Assembly: GCA_964487255.1 (NCBI GenBank)
Contig: CAZAQV010000009.1
Coordinates: 1 to 64,000 of the forward strand
Source: CAZAQV01 sp964487255
Lineage (GTDB): Bacteria; Myxococcota_A; Polyangia; Polyangiales; CAZAQV01
DNA length: 64,000 nt
Direction: 5' to 3'
Of the stretch, positions 52,869-62,900 are shown one piece after another; position 1 is the first letter of the stretch; each line of letters starts with the position of its first letter. Position numbers and translations under genes: made by a program. The notes under the pieces are model-generated. The model was given only the letters and a program-made list of their open reading frames with translations, had not been told where the DNA came from and ran no database searches.

Positions 52869-53045
52869 ATGAGAACAGGACACAAATGTTCTGGCCGAGG
52901 GGCTGTGGAGCAAGTCGCAAAGCGATGGTGGGAAATTGAAGGAGAGAGAACGAAGGACATGCAGCGTATATTCGAGTTTGAACGACGAACAAGTTCACTT
53001 CATCGGGAAGCGAATCGGTCCGCAGCCCCTCGGTCAGAGCATTAA
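52869..53045 (+). CDS. 58-codon ORF filling the gspK-gspL gap
   Basis: ATG two bases after the gspK stop and TAA two bases before the gspL ATG. The peptide is charged (RTGHKCSGRGAVEQVAKRWW, FERRTSSLHREANRSAAPRS) with no recognised domain. Its DNA is nearly closed by an imperfect inverted repeat, 52891-52911 against 53017-53037 (18 of 21 pairs, including an exact 11-bp CCGAGGGGCTG core), plus AGAACA/TGTTCT at 52872-52892. Like the E/F ORF it seems to be a foldback insertion preserved in translated form. Confidence 0.5.
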   Translation: MRTGHKCSGRGAVEQVAKRWWEIEGERTKDMQRIFEFERRTSSLHREANRSAAPRSEH

Positions 53046-53047
53046 TT

Positions 53048-54577
53048 ATGGCCAGAATCATGGGACTAGACATTCGCGATGACGTCGTGCGCGTCGTCGT
53101 TGCGCAGACCACAGGGCGCAAAGCCGTTATCGTGCATCACTCCGAGTTCGCGCGTATCGGCCCCGCCCAGAATCCATCAAGCCCAGATGGCGCGGAGCGC
53201 GGCACGGGCGATGTCGATGACACCGATGGGCAGAACAGCGCGGCCGTCCCACCCGATGCGCTTCACGTTCCGATCGCGGACATGCTCTTGGACATCCGTC
53301 CGGCGCCAGATCGCATCCACGCCGAACTGCAGACCTACTCTGCATCGATCCGCATCGTCGACCTACCCGAAGCGGGGCTCAAACGCGCAGACCAGGTGCT
53401 TCCTTTCGAATTGGAGAGTGACCTGCCCTTCGAGATGGAGGACGCGCTCGTCGACTATCAAATCATCTCCAAGTCCGCAGGCATCGCGCGATTGCTGACG
53501 ACCGTTATCCCCAAAGATACGGTCCGAAACGCGGTCAACCAACTCAAAGCCGAGGGCATTGTCGCCCGGGAACTGGCACCTGCATCGATCGCGCTCGAAG
53601 GCCTCGTCAGCTTCGATGCACAGGCCTACGAGCAAGCCTCCCTGGTGCTGGATGTTGGTTCAAACCAAACCGAGTTCTCGGTCATCCACGGCGGGCGTTG
53701 CGCGTTTGCGCGCTCAGTTGCAGCCGGCATTGCCGACATACGAGACGGCACCCTAGGTCGCGAGCTCAAGCAAACGTTGGCGCTCTACCGACGCGAGGGC
53801 GGTGAGCCAATCGCTCGCGCCGTGCTGTGCGGTCTTGCCGCCGAAGACGCCAACGGCGTGGGCTGGTTTACCGAGTTGCTCGATCTTCCCTTTGAAGCAC
53901 TTGATTTGGCACCCTTTACAGAAGGTGCGCCTCCGCCGCCTCGCTTTGCACTCGCGGCCGCGCTCGCCGGGCGTTCTGCGCTCCGCGGACGACGTACCAA
54001 CCTGCTGCAGGGCGAGTTTGCACCCGCAAGGACAGGTGGCTTCATCACCAAACACGCCATGACCTTTGCGACCTGTGGTGCGGCACTACTGATTTCGTTC
54101 GTGTTTGCCTCCCTGGTCAGTTGGTTAGATTTGGCGGACGAGCGCGAACAACTCCAAGAGCAGCTCGCGAATGCAACGTTGGCCGCGTTCGAAGAAGAAA
54201 CGACCAGTGCTGTTAAAGCGCGCAAGCTGCTTGAAACCGGCGGACGTCAACGCGACCCACTGCCGAAGTTTGATGCTTTCGATGCGCTCGCCGCCATCTC
54301 CGAGGCGATCCCCACAGAGATTACCCATGACACCCGCAAACTGACCGCGGAACTCGACGAAGACGGTCTGGCAGGGCGCTTCGAAATACGCGGCACGGTG
54401 GCGACGCATACCGACGTTGAGAACGTCAAACAGTCGCTTGCGGCCCACGAGTGTTTCGACGACCTTGAGGTTGGAACCACGACTCCGGCAAGCGGTGGCA
54501 AAGGCCAGAACTACCCGCTCGAAGCCAAGATCCAGTGCCCTGGAGCCAAGCGCTCCGACGACAAGGAAGACAAATGA
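53048..54577 (+). CDS. gspL: T2SS inner-membrane protein GspL
   Basis: 509 residues. N-terminal actin-like (PilM-type) cytoplasmic domain: MGLDIRDDVVRVVVAQT, LPFELESDLPFEMEDALVDY, VLDVGSNQTEFSVI. One membrane helix follows near 337-360 (HAMTFATCGAALLISFVFAS), then a periplasmic coiled and ferredoxin-like domain (LDEDGLAGRFEIRGTVATHT). GspL recruits GspE and pairs with GspM. An insert (GAERGTGDVDDTDGQNSAA) lies in the N-terminal domain. The stop overlaps the gspM start. Confidence 0.92.
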   Translation: MARIMGLDIRDDVVRVVVAQTTGRKAVIVHHSEFARIGPAQNPSSPDGAERGTGDVDDTDGQNSAAVPPDALHVPIADMLLDIRPAPDRIHAELQTYSASIRIVDLPEAGLKRADQVLPFELESDLPFEMEDALVDYQIISKSAGIARLLTTVIPKDTVRNAVNQLKAEGIVARELAPASIALEGLVSFDAQAYEQASLVLDVGSNQTEFSVIHGGRCAFARSVAAGIADIRDGTLGRELKQTLALYRREGGEPIARAVLCGLAAEDANGVGWFTELLDLPFEALDLAPFTEGAPPPPRFALAAALAGRSALRGRRTNLLQGEFAPARTGGFITKHAMTFATCGAALLISFVFASLVSWLDLADEREQLQEQLANATLAAFEEETTSAVKARKLLETGGRQRDPLPKFDAFDALAAISEAIPTEITHDTRKLTAELDEDGLAGRFEIRGTVATHTDVENVKQSLAAHECFDDLEVGTTTPASGGKGQNYPLEAKIQCPGAKRSDDKEDK

Positions 54578-55140
54578 GCCTACTCGACCAAGCGAGAAGC
54601 AACTTCGAAGGCCTCAACCCTCGCGAGCGAAAGTTGGTCCTTTTAATGGGCACCGTGTTCGCCGGCATGCTGATTTTCTTGCCCCTGTATCTGATCTTTT
54701 CGGGTATGAGCGAACTACGCACCGAGAACGAAGAGACCCGCAAAGTGCTGCGTGAGATCGCGCGTTCCGGCGAGCAGATCGAACAACAGAAAGCCGCGCG
54801 CGCCGCAGCTGAAGCGCTTTACAACAACCCTGCCCCACCGCTCGGGAGCTTCCTCGAGGCAAAAGCCAAGGCTGCCGGTTATGAACGCGCGCTCAAAATC
54901 ACTGAAGAGCCCACCAAGGAAGACAAGGGCTTTCGTCGCCTGCACACACGGGCATCACTTCAGAACATCGGACTGGTCTCGCTCATCAACATGATGACGG
55001 AAATCAAGAACAGCCCGCATCCTGTTGCGATCGAACGCATCGAAATCGAGCACTACCAAAACGGCGACCAATACAATGTCGAGGTCGGTGTGGTCGCGTT
55101 TGAGAAAACAAAGAAGTCTAAAAAGAAGGCTTCGAAATGA
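54574..55140 (+). CDS. gspM: T2SS inner-membrane protein GspM
   Basis: 188 residues from ATG 54574 in an ATGA overlap with gspL. A short cytoplasmic segment (RSNFEGLNPRERKLVLLMGT) leads into one TM helix (FAGMLIFLPLYLIFSG), a coiled-coil segment and a ferredoxin-like periplasmic domain (TRASLQNIGLVSLINMMTEI). The C-terminus is strongly basic (KTKKSKKKASK). GspM stabilises GspL. It overlaps gspN by four bases. Confidence 0.9.
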   Translation: MSLLDQARSNFEGLNPRERKLVLLMGTVFAGMLIFLPLYLIFSGMSELRTENEETRKVLREIARSGEQIEQQKAARAAAEALYNNPAPPLGSFLEAKAKAAGYERALKITEEPTKEDKGFRRLHTRASLQNIGLVSLINMMTEIKNSPHPVAIERIEIEHYQNGDQYNVEVGVVAFEKTKKSKKKASK

Positions 55141-56126
55141 AACACGCGACCAAGATATCGGGTTACGTAGCGTTCTTTTTTGTCGCGTTTCTACTCGGTT
55201 GTTATTGGATGTTTCCCTGGCATCGTCTCAAAGATTTCGTGATCCGAGAGGTCGAGTACCCGAGCGCACAAAACGGCCGACCAAGTGGGATGACCCTCGA
55301 AATCGGTGAACTTTCGCCGTCTTGGCTCACAGGCGTCACGCTCGACGACGTCGTAGTCGGCGAGGTTGCACTACGCGGAAAGGGCGAGCCGTGGAAGATG
55401 GCGATCGATCAGCTCGACGCACGCGTATCGTTACTCTCGCTGCTCGCAGGAGGTCTTTCGGGTTCGTTCTATGCCGAACTCGGCGAAGGTGAACTCGACG
55501 GAGACTTCTCCGGCGACTTCGTGGACCAGAACGGAAGCGAAACCTACGCCCTACGCGAACTTCAAATCGACGCCGAAGAAGTGCCCCTCGCGCAGCTCGG
55601 TATACTGCAGAAGTTCATCACTCTTCCGATGAAAGGTACGCTCAACGCAGAGGTCGAGCTTGAGTTGCCCGAAGACATCAAGACCAGCAGCGGCATGGTG
55701 AAAGCAAGCATCGCCGACCTCACTGTCGGCGACGGCGAAGCGGGCATCAAGATTCCCGGAATGAGCGAGCCCTTTATCATCGAGACAGTACGCGCGGGCG
55801 ACCTTGAGGCCGATATCTCGCTGGACAAGGGTAAGGCCGAAATCAAGACCATCAAAGCTGAAGGCAAAGACATCGAGCTCGAAATGACGGGCAACGCGGA
55901 TTTGGCTGTGCCTCTCGGTCGAAGCCGCGCCCAGCTGATGGCGCGCTTCGCATTCAAGGACTCGTACAAAAACCGCAACGACAAGACCAAGGGCCTATTC
56001 ACGCTGATGAAGTTCAACCCGCAACTCAAGCGCGCGCAAACCAAAGACGGCGCTATTCAATACAAGCTCAGCGGCGCCCTCGCACGCCTGCGACCCGCCC
56101 CCGCCGGCAGCAGCAAGTTCAAGTAG
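55137..56126 (+). CDS. gspN: T2SS protein GspN
   Basis: 329 residues from ATG 55137. One N-terminal membrane helix (GYVAFFFVAFLLGCYWMFP) precedes an AsmA-like beta-rich periplasmic region (LEIGELSPSWLTGVTLDDVV, LDARVSLLSLLAGGLSGSFY, DGDFSGDFVDQNG, AIQYKLSGALARLRP). This is the GspN form typical of deltaproteobacterial T2SS; its role is unsettled. A weak stem-loop (CTGTC/GACAG, 56128-56144) follows the stop. No gspO prepilin peptidase or gspAB/gspS is in the window. Confidence 0.87.
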   Translation: MKHATKISGYVAFFFVAFLLGCYWMFPWHRLKDFVIREVEYPSAQNGRPSGMTLEIGELSPSWLTGVTLDDVVVGEVALRGKGEPWKMAIDQLDARVSLLSLLAGGLSGSFYAELGEGELDGDFSGDFVDQNGSETYALRELQIDAEEVPLAQLGILQKFITLPMKGTLNAEVELELPEDIKTSSGMVKASIADLTVGDGEAGIKIPGMSEPFIIETVRAGDLEADISLDKGKAEIKTIKAEGKDIELEMTGNADLAVPLGRSRAQLMARFAFKDSYKNRNDKTKGLFTLMKFNPQLKRAQTKDGAIQYKLSGALARLRPAPAGSSKFK

Positions 56127-56399
56127 CCTGTCTCAAGCTGACAGAAGTGGACAATTCGCCTTTGTCGTCAAGCGCCGCACACCGAGGTGCATACCGGAGA
56201 TGCGAGTTGCCTCGATGTGATCAGGCTCGTCGCGGATTCTCCTTAGCCACCGCTGGACTGACCTTCGCCTTGGGCGTGATGCTCCGCTTATCCCAAGTTA
56301 ACTCGGCCGACGAGATCGTGTATGACACATCCCCACCTTTCTTAAACAAGGTGCATCTCGGTATTTCCCCGAGGGTTACGAGCCAGTAATCTACGGGAG
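56127..56399. other. Intergenic region after the T2SS operon
   Basis: No convincing gene; an 80-codon open frame (56147-56389) has no recognisable features. GGGAG lies directly against the following ATG. The region should contain the promoter of the large lipoprotein gene, but I see no clear -35/-10 or sigma-54 match. Confidence 0.5.
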
Positions 56400-59300
56400 A
56401 TGCACAGATTCGGCTTTGGCGCCCTCGCTCCAGTCCTTATTTCCCTTTCCCTGTTTGTAAGCGCGTGTGGCGATGACGCCGGTTCGGTGCCGATGGGTGA
56501 TGCGACCGTCGGCGATGGCGCGTGCGCGGACTGCGCTGATGGTTCGCGCGACACGAGCGTTACCGACAGCGAGGTGATTCGCGATGCATCGGTCGATGAC
56601 GCAATCATCGACCCAATGGACGCCTCCGGTGAGGACGCAGCCGTCAACAGCTTTCCGACGCTTGCCGACTATCGCACGTGCGACACGGACACCGATTGTC
56701 CTGTGGGCCTGGGCGAGTGCGTGAAAACGGCAGCGCTGAGCCGTGCAGACGATAACCTCGGCACAGAGGTCACGCTCTCCGATGTCTTCGCCGCGCTGCC
56801 CGCAGGCACCGGTGTCTGTAGTCGCAGCTGCGTGACCGACGAAAGCGCGTGCGACACGCTTTCGCTCCGCGACTCGACGGGAACGCGCGTACCTTTCACC
56901 TGCCAAGTCATTGCCGTCGGGGAGCTCGCCTACCCCGAGACCTTCCCAGGCTTTCCATTTCAGAACCAACTCGATTTTGACGAGATGGCCGAACGGCGCC
57001 CGTTCGCAGCGATCTGTCGTCCACCGTTCGAGCTCGACGATTCGCACAGCGAAAACTTTTGCGGCTCGTGTACCGCGGACGACGGCTGCACGGGCGGCGT
57101 GTGTTGGCGTTTCGATCGCGACGCGCCAGCCACAGGTTCCGAGGTCGGCACCTGCCTTGGGCCCGCGCCTGCGACGGGCTGCCCGCTCGGCTTCGTCGCC
57201 GAGCCTCTGATGGATGGCGACTTCGGGCTTGGCGAACACTGTGTGCCGGAGATCCGCACGTGCGGCAGCTGCCGCGACCAAGACTGGGACGGCTTCGGGG
57301 CGGGCCACTGCGTGCGCGACGAGATCGACTGCGACGACACCAACGAAAACGCCTACTACGACCCGTTTGAGATGGACCATGCCTTCCCTGCGCACTGCGG
57401 TGCGCACGACTACAACTGTAACGGTCTATCCGACCAAGCCGAGCAAGTGGGCGTAGCGGAATACAAAGCATTTCACTGCGAGTATTGCGGCGACGACTTC
57501 GACGGCAAGACGGTGCTCAGCGGCGACGCAGCCGAAGCCACACTCGAATGCGCCTCGGGCGTGATGCGCGTTCTATCCTGTGGCTCGAACGACCGCGTGC
57601 ATTGTACGGGCGATCCACGCAAGGTCGGTTGCGAGTCCACAGCGGCTGCTGGCGGCTCGATCTACTACCGCGACTTCGACCAAGACACCTTCGGTGACAA
57701 AGACGCACCCAGCCTGGGTTGTCCCGCTGGCGCGCCGGACGGGTACGTGGCCGATGATCAGGATTGCGATGACACGGATGAAGACATCCACCCTGGCGTG
57801 GCTGACCGCTGCGATTGCTGGGGCGATTGCGCGGCGGAAGGCGCGCGTATTGATGCAGACTGCGACAGCAAGATCGATGAAGACGTCACCGGTTACACGT
57901 GGTGGACCGATGCCGACGACGACGGCGCGGGCGCCGCCCAGTACGACGCGAACCAATATTGCGGCGCACCCGCTGCGCACACCGTGCTCGGTACTGCGAG
58001 CACGGACTGTAGCGCCAACGACGATCGAGCCTATGGCGCGCATGTGCGCGTGGCCGATGCGACCGGGACCGCACTTGCGCTGCCGATTACAAGCGCGCCA
58101 GCTCGCACGGCAGGAGGCGAGCTTTACACCACGAACGTTCCGGCCAATGCCGAGGTCTGTGACGGCGTCGACAACGACTGCGCCGGCGGCGTGGACGACG
58201 GCGTCAAGACCACGTTCTACCGTGACAGCGACAGCGACAACTTTGGCGACCCGCTCGACTCCGTCGAGGCTTGCAACGCGCCTGGCGGTTACGTCGCCAA
58301 CAACACCGATTGCGACGACATGGCTTCGAGCATCAACCCAAATGCCGTGGAAGTGTGCGACGGCGTCGACCAAGACTGCGTTGACGGCGTCGACAACGAT
58401 GTACCGATCGGTGGCGCGTGCGATACCGGCCTTCAGGGCATTTGCGCTTTCGGAACGCAGACGTCGTGCTTGCCCGATGGTACCTACGAGTGCACGCAAA
58501 CCTATCCGAAGCAGGCCTTCGACGATCCCGACCCGTCGACGCCTGACGACGAGGACTGTGATGGCGCCGAAAAGGTCGTCTACGTTTCACCCACTGGCTT
58601 CGATTCGAACGATGGCCTCAGCCCTCGATTTGCGGTCAAAACGATCGCCACGGGCTTAAGCAGGGCGCAGAGCGCAGGCGCGCAGCAAGTCTGGGTTCAA
58701 AGCGGCATTTATAGCGGCTCACAGCGCATCAACTTGCCTGCCGTCATCGACATCGTCGGTGGCTTTCGCGCGGTCACACAAGATGACTGGGAGTGGGACG
58801 GAAGCTCCACGACGGTGCAACGCGACGGCACGGCCGAAACGCGTGACGGCCACGGTCACGTGATCGCGTTTCGAGCTGATTTTAGCACGCGTACGCTGGC
58901 CCATTTGAGCATCCTGGTGAACCAAAGTGCGCAGGAAAGCACCAGCCACTTTGGAGTCGTCGCGCGCACGGGTGCGACGATTCACCTCGTCGACACCGAC
59001 ATCTCGGTCGCATCCGGCACCCATGGCAAGGACGGTGCGGACGGCGCCAAGGGCACCGGCGGCGTCGACGCGAGTGGAAGCACCGGGGGCGTACTTTCTT
59101 GCTCGGGCAGAAACGTGAGCGGCGGCAATGGTGGCATCAGCAATGGCGTAAACGGCCAGGGCACTAGCGAAAGCAGCGGCCAGGTACTCTATGGAAAGGG
59201 CGGAGACGCATCGGGATTTGTCAACGGCTATCCTGGTAATGGCAACACCCACGTGGCCAATGCGGGTAGTTATTTTCCAAATGCGCCCAAGAGCGATGGC

Positions 59301-59930
59301 TACATCCTGAACTTCTTCGCAACCCCGGGCGACGGTGAGCACGGCGGTGGCGGCGGCGGCGCGGCGAGCACCAGCGCCACCGCGGGCGGTGGCGGCGGAA
59401 GTGGCGGCTGCGGCGGTACGGCCGGAGAGAACGGAACCGCAGGGGGTTCGTCCATTGCCGTCTTCGCCAGCAGCTCGACGGTCACATTTGATGACGTCAA
59501 CATCTCGATCGGCGACGGAGGTGATGGTGCCGACGGCGGAAGCAGCGGCGGCGGCGGGGGCGGCGGTAAGGGCGCATCCGTGTTCAGCAGAACAGGCGGC
59601 ATTGGTAGCGGCGGCGGCGGGGGCGGCGGAACGGCCGGTGGCCACGGCGGTCATGCTTTTGCGCTCTATGTTTTTGATGGGACCGACTTCTGCACGGACG
59701 GGACACTCAACACCCTCACGATCACGTCCTCTGGCACGGGCGGCGCAGCTGGCACTGCAGGCCTGCCGGGAGCTGCGGGAACGACGATCGGCGCTCAGAG
59801 TGGACAAGGGGGCGCGAGTGCCGCAAACGGCTCCTCTGGCCGTGCGGGCGCTTGCTTCTACTCAGGCTCTTGCGCCTCGGATGCGGACTGCAACGGATAC
59901 GCCTGCTTTTTTGGGCTCTGCATCCCTTAG
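56400..59930 (+). CDS. Giant MopE-motif / beta-helix / Gly-rich lipoprotein
   Basis: 1176 residues. Lipoprotein signal LISLSLFVSAC. An acidic linker and Cys-rich region (about 90-290) are followed by three or more MopE-type units with Asp/Cys metal-binding pattern (RDQDWDGFGAGHC, RDFDQDTFGDKD, RDSDSDNFGDPL, each ending DCDD). From about 727, YVSPTGFDSNDGLSP begins a parallel beta-helix-like domain, then a long Gly/Ser/Ala-rich stretch (about 860-1110; GGGGGSGGCGGTAGENGT). It ends in a Cys knot-like tail (CASDADCNGYACFFGLC). Probably a surface-anchored, Ca2+-binding structural protein. Adjacent T2SS could export such proteins (inference). Confidence 0.85.
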   Translation: MHRFGFGALAPVLISLSLFVSACGDDAGSVPMGDATVGDGACADCADGSRDTSVTDSEVIRDASVDDAIIDPMDASGEDAAVNSFPTLADYRTCDTDTDCPVGLGECVKTAALSRADDNLGTEVTLSDVFAALPAGTGVCSRSCVTDESACDTLSLRDSTGTRVPFTCQVIAVGELAYPETFPGFPFQNQLDFDEMAERRPFAAICRPPFELDDSHSENFCGSCTADDGCTGGVCWRFDRDAPATGSEVGTCLGPAPATGCPLGFVAEPLMDGDFGLGEHCVPEIRTCGSCRDQDWDGFGAGHCVRDEIDCDDTNENAYYDPFEMDHAFPAHCGAHDYNCNGLSDQAEQVGVAEYKAFHCEYCGDDFDGKTVLSGDAAEATLECASGVMRVLSCGSNDRVHCTGDPRKVGCESTAAAGGSIYYRDFDQDTFGDKDAPSLGCPAGAPDGYVADDQDCDDTDEDIHPGVADRCDCWGDCAAEGARIDADCDSKIDEDVTGYTWWTDADDDGAGAAQYDANQYCGAPAAHTVLGTASTDCSANDDRAYGAHVRVADATGTALALPITSAPARTAGGELYTTNVPANAEVCDGVDNDCAGGVDDGVKTTFYRDSDSDNFGDPLDSVEACNAPGGYVANNTDCDDMASSINPNAVEVCDGVDQDCVDGVDNDVPIGGACDTGLQGICAFGTQTSCLPDGTYECTQTYPKQAFDDPDPSTPDDEDCDGAEKVVYVSPTGFDSNDGLSPRFAVKTIATGLSRAQSAGAQQVWVQSGIYSGSQRINLPAVIDIVGGFRAVTQDDWEWDGSSTTVQRDGTAETRDGHGHVIAFRADFSTRTLAHLSILVNQSAQESTSHFGVVARTGATIHLVDTDISVASGTHGKDGADGAKGTGGVDASGSTGGVLSCSGRNVSGGNGGISNGVNGQGTSESSGQVLYGKGGDASGFVNGYPGNGNTHVANAGSYFPNAPKSDGYILNFFATPGDGEHGGGGGGAASTSATAGGGGGSGGCGGTAGENGTAGGSSIAVFASSSTVTFDDVNISIGDGGDGADGGSSGGGGGGGKGASVFSRTGGIGSGGGGGGGTAGGHGGHAFALYVFDGTDFCTDGTLNTLTITSSGTGGAAGTAGLPGAAGTTIGAQSGQGGASAANGSSGRAGACFYSGSCASDADCNGYACFFGLCIP

Positions 59931-59954
59931 CATCGCAGGAGAATAGTTAAATTG

Positions 59955-62900
59955 ATGAAAATAGAACGAAAAATGGATCTTGGGGTGAGCATGGTCGCGG
60001 CTCAGAGCATGAAAACGTCGGTGCTGTTCGCGATCAGCATCTCGCTCGCGGCGGTCGGCTGTGGTGACGATGGGGGGACAAGCTCGACGTTGCCGGATGC
60101 GGGCAATTACGTGGCCCTCGAAGGCGAAGCCCTTGCGCTGACCGACTCGAGTGCGTGCGCGATCGACGGCGATTGCGCCACTGGGCAGGTGTGTTTTCAA
60201 AGCGTATGCGCCGTGGCAGAAGAAGCGGTGGAGGTCGTGCCCGGCCTTTCACTCGCGGACCTTCCGAGCCGCGTTCAGCGCATCAAGACCGGGCAAGCGA
60301 ACGTGTCGGTCCAGCTCGGCCTGTCCGGCTCGGCCCCAGCGGAGCTTCAGTATCGCATCGAGCGCTCGGACAAGCCCGAGGAAGTCCCCGTGGTGCAAAC
60401 TGCGCAGGTCGAAGGCGGCAGCGTGCAGATCGACATTCCCATCGCGGGCGCCGACCTCGAAGAGCTGCTTTTCGTCAACATCGTCTCCGCGGCCGGCACG
60501 GCGGAGTTTATTGTCGCGCCCGAGTTCTCGGACGCGGGCCGCTACGGTGGCGAGGTTGTGATGAACACCTTCGGCCAAGTCGGTTTGCCGATCGAGTTCG
60601 ATATCGTGACCGACCCGCCTACCGCGAGTCTCGCGAATGCCGACGCCGCCTACCTGGTGCTGGCGGTAGATGAGGGCAACCTTTGGAACCCAACCGATGT
60701 TCGCTCGGGCGGCCCCACCTATGTGACGCGAGAGCTCGAGTACGATGCCTTCGTACAGGGCTGGGTCGCGCGCTTTACGCTTCCGTATTCGCTGCCGCAG
60801 ACCTCGGCCTTTGGCTGGGTCACCGGCGGCGGCACCAATGCGGTAAGCCGGCGCATGCGCTTTGAGCTTACGCCGATCGGGGACGGCGTCATCGTGGGCA
60901 GTGTTTCGGACCGCTGGGCCGGCTTGTTTGAAACGCGCACCACCGGCGGTGTTCGCCAATCCGAAGACGTCGCATTTGAAGGTACCTTTGAGGTCCAGCA
61001 CATCGACGAGGCGCCTCTGCTCGCCGAGGTACCGGTCGTCAACTTCGATGTGGATCCGGTCGACATCCTGCCTGCGCCCGCACTCGCGGCTTGCGCGACG
61101 GTCGCCTTCGATGACGCGGCGCAGGTCGGCGGGTTCGATCGCGACTGCGCCGGCATCAGCGACCGCACGTCGTTTGTGGCCGCCGACGCTGCGGCGCAGG
61201 CTTCGTGTGCCTTGGCCATGGCCGAGGTGGGCCTGTCGTCCGAGACGACAGCCAGCCAAATCGTGGCCTTTTTGGACGACAACATTCCCGATCCGGGTGG
61301 CCAGAGCTTCGCGGACTTTATGGACGACTGCGTGAGCCAGACGGACGGCACCTGCGTGCCTTCGCCGCGCGTGCTTTGTTCGCGTCAGCTCGCCGCAACG
61401 GCCCTCCGAAATGGAGAGCCTAGCTCGGACGATGCGCCCTTTTTGCTCGAAGCGTATCTTCAGACCTCGCGCGAGGCCTTTTTGGGTCGACAGTTTGCCG
61501 CCTTCCACCAAGACGCGCAGACGCGCCTCGATTGGCTCAAGGCTTCCGACTACCCGGCGGTGGTGACCTCGGCCGTGGAGTCCTTCGTCGCAGGACTTTT
61601 GGAGGAATGGCAAACAGACGTTCTTCAGACGCACCTCGAAGTCATCCGCGGTCACCTCGACGCCGCGGCGGGCAATGTGCTCGGGCAGGACTTGACCGGT
61701 TTTACAGACGCGCAGGACCAACAGCGACTTCTGCTTTTGGAGGTGACCCAAAGTTGGCGCGCCACGGCGGACGCCATCTCGCTCGGGGCCTCACGGTGGA
61801 GTACCCTCCTGACCAACCCGAGCGAACGTCTGCGTAAAGCCACCTATGTCTACGACCGTACGCTGGAGCTTTATGTCGCGGCCGGCGTGCTCGCGGAGCT
61901 CAACCGCGCGGCGGGGGCGGGTGCCAACAACGCCGTGTTCACGGGTGGCTTTCGCAGTGTGCTGCAGGAAGTGGCGGGCCTCGCCCTGCCCTTCGACCAG
62001 CTTATCTACGAGCGCCAAGGCGAAGTGGTGGTCTCGACCTCGCTCGACCCGAGCGCCGGAAACGCCACGATCCTCGCTGAACTTGAAGATGAAGCGATGG
62101 AGGAAGTGGCGGCGGCGCAATCGTCGGTCAACGACGTGATCGAACGCGCGCAAGCCGAGCTTCTTAGGGACGCGCAACTGACCGCACGCATCGCCAACGA
62201 GGCGGCCGAACTTGAAACCACACTGGTCGATCTGTGCGGTTTGCCCGATGGCTGCAGCAAGCCCGACACCTCGAGCTGCGCCCCGCGCGTGCAGGCGGGC
62301 GAGTGCGGCTTTGTCGTCAGCTCCTCCGGCAACGTGCTCGACGCATTTCCTGACGAGGCCAATCCGTCCGAGGCCGGCGCTGCCATTTTGGAAATCCAGG
62401 CCGCGTTGCTCGAGATGCGACGCGCCGAGCAAGCGCTGATCAGCCACGTCCGCCAGACCGACCTCTACTACGAGACGACCGCAGCGTTCGCCGAGCAAGT
62501 TAACGGCTGGAATGCCGAGCGGCTCGCGCTCGTGGCCATGATCGATTCGCAAATCGGTCAGCTGCAGAGCAGCTCGGATGCGACGCTCGCTGCCTTGGCT
62601 GACAACACCGCCGCGCAGCTCGAGCGCCGACAGACTCGAATCGAAGAACAGCAAGACTTCGTCGACAATTGGGAGAAAATTTCGGAGGACGGCATCGAGT
62701 CCGATCTAAAGACGCGACGTTTGATTTCCTTACAGCGCGGCATCGCCCGCGGCCTTAAGGCAACCGCCGAGTTCATCGACAAAAAAGCCAAGGCCGTCAA
62801 AGAAGGCCTGCCCAAATCGACCGGCATGAGCAACGACATCACCAGCACGCAGCGTATGGCGATTTTGCTCTCCTCGCTGTACGTCACCAAGGTGATGAAG

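Noticed and set aside
56147..56389. 80-codon frame between gspN and the giant lipoprotein
   Set aside because: No Shine-Dalgarno, signal or recognisable motif; more likely promoter region.
56391..59807. Several long minus-strand frames (e.g. 56391-57407, 57573-58499, 58719-59807)
   Set aside because: Antisense to the MopE/Gly-rich gene; their Ala/Val/Arg-rich composition is the complement of Asp/Cys/Gly codons.
60249..61751. Minus-strand open frame of 500 codons
   Set aside because: Lies wholly antisense to the large lipoprotein gene, is Arg/His-rich and low in complexity typical of shadow frames in high-GC DNA.
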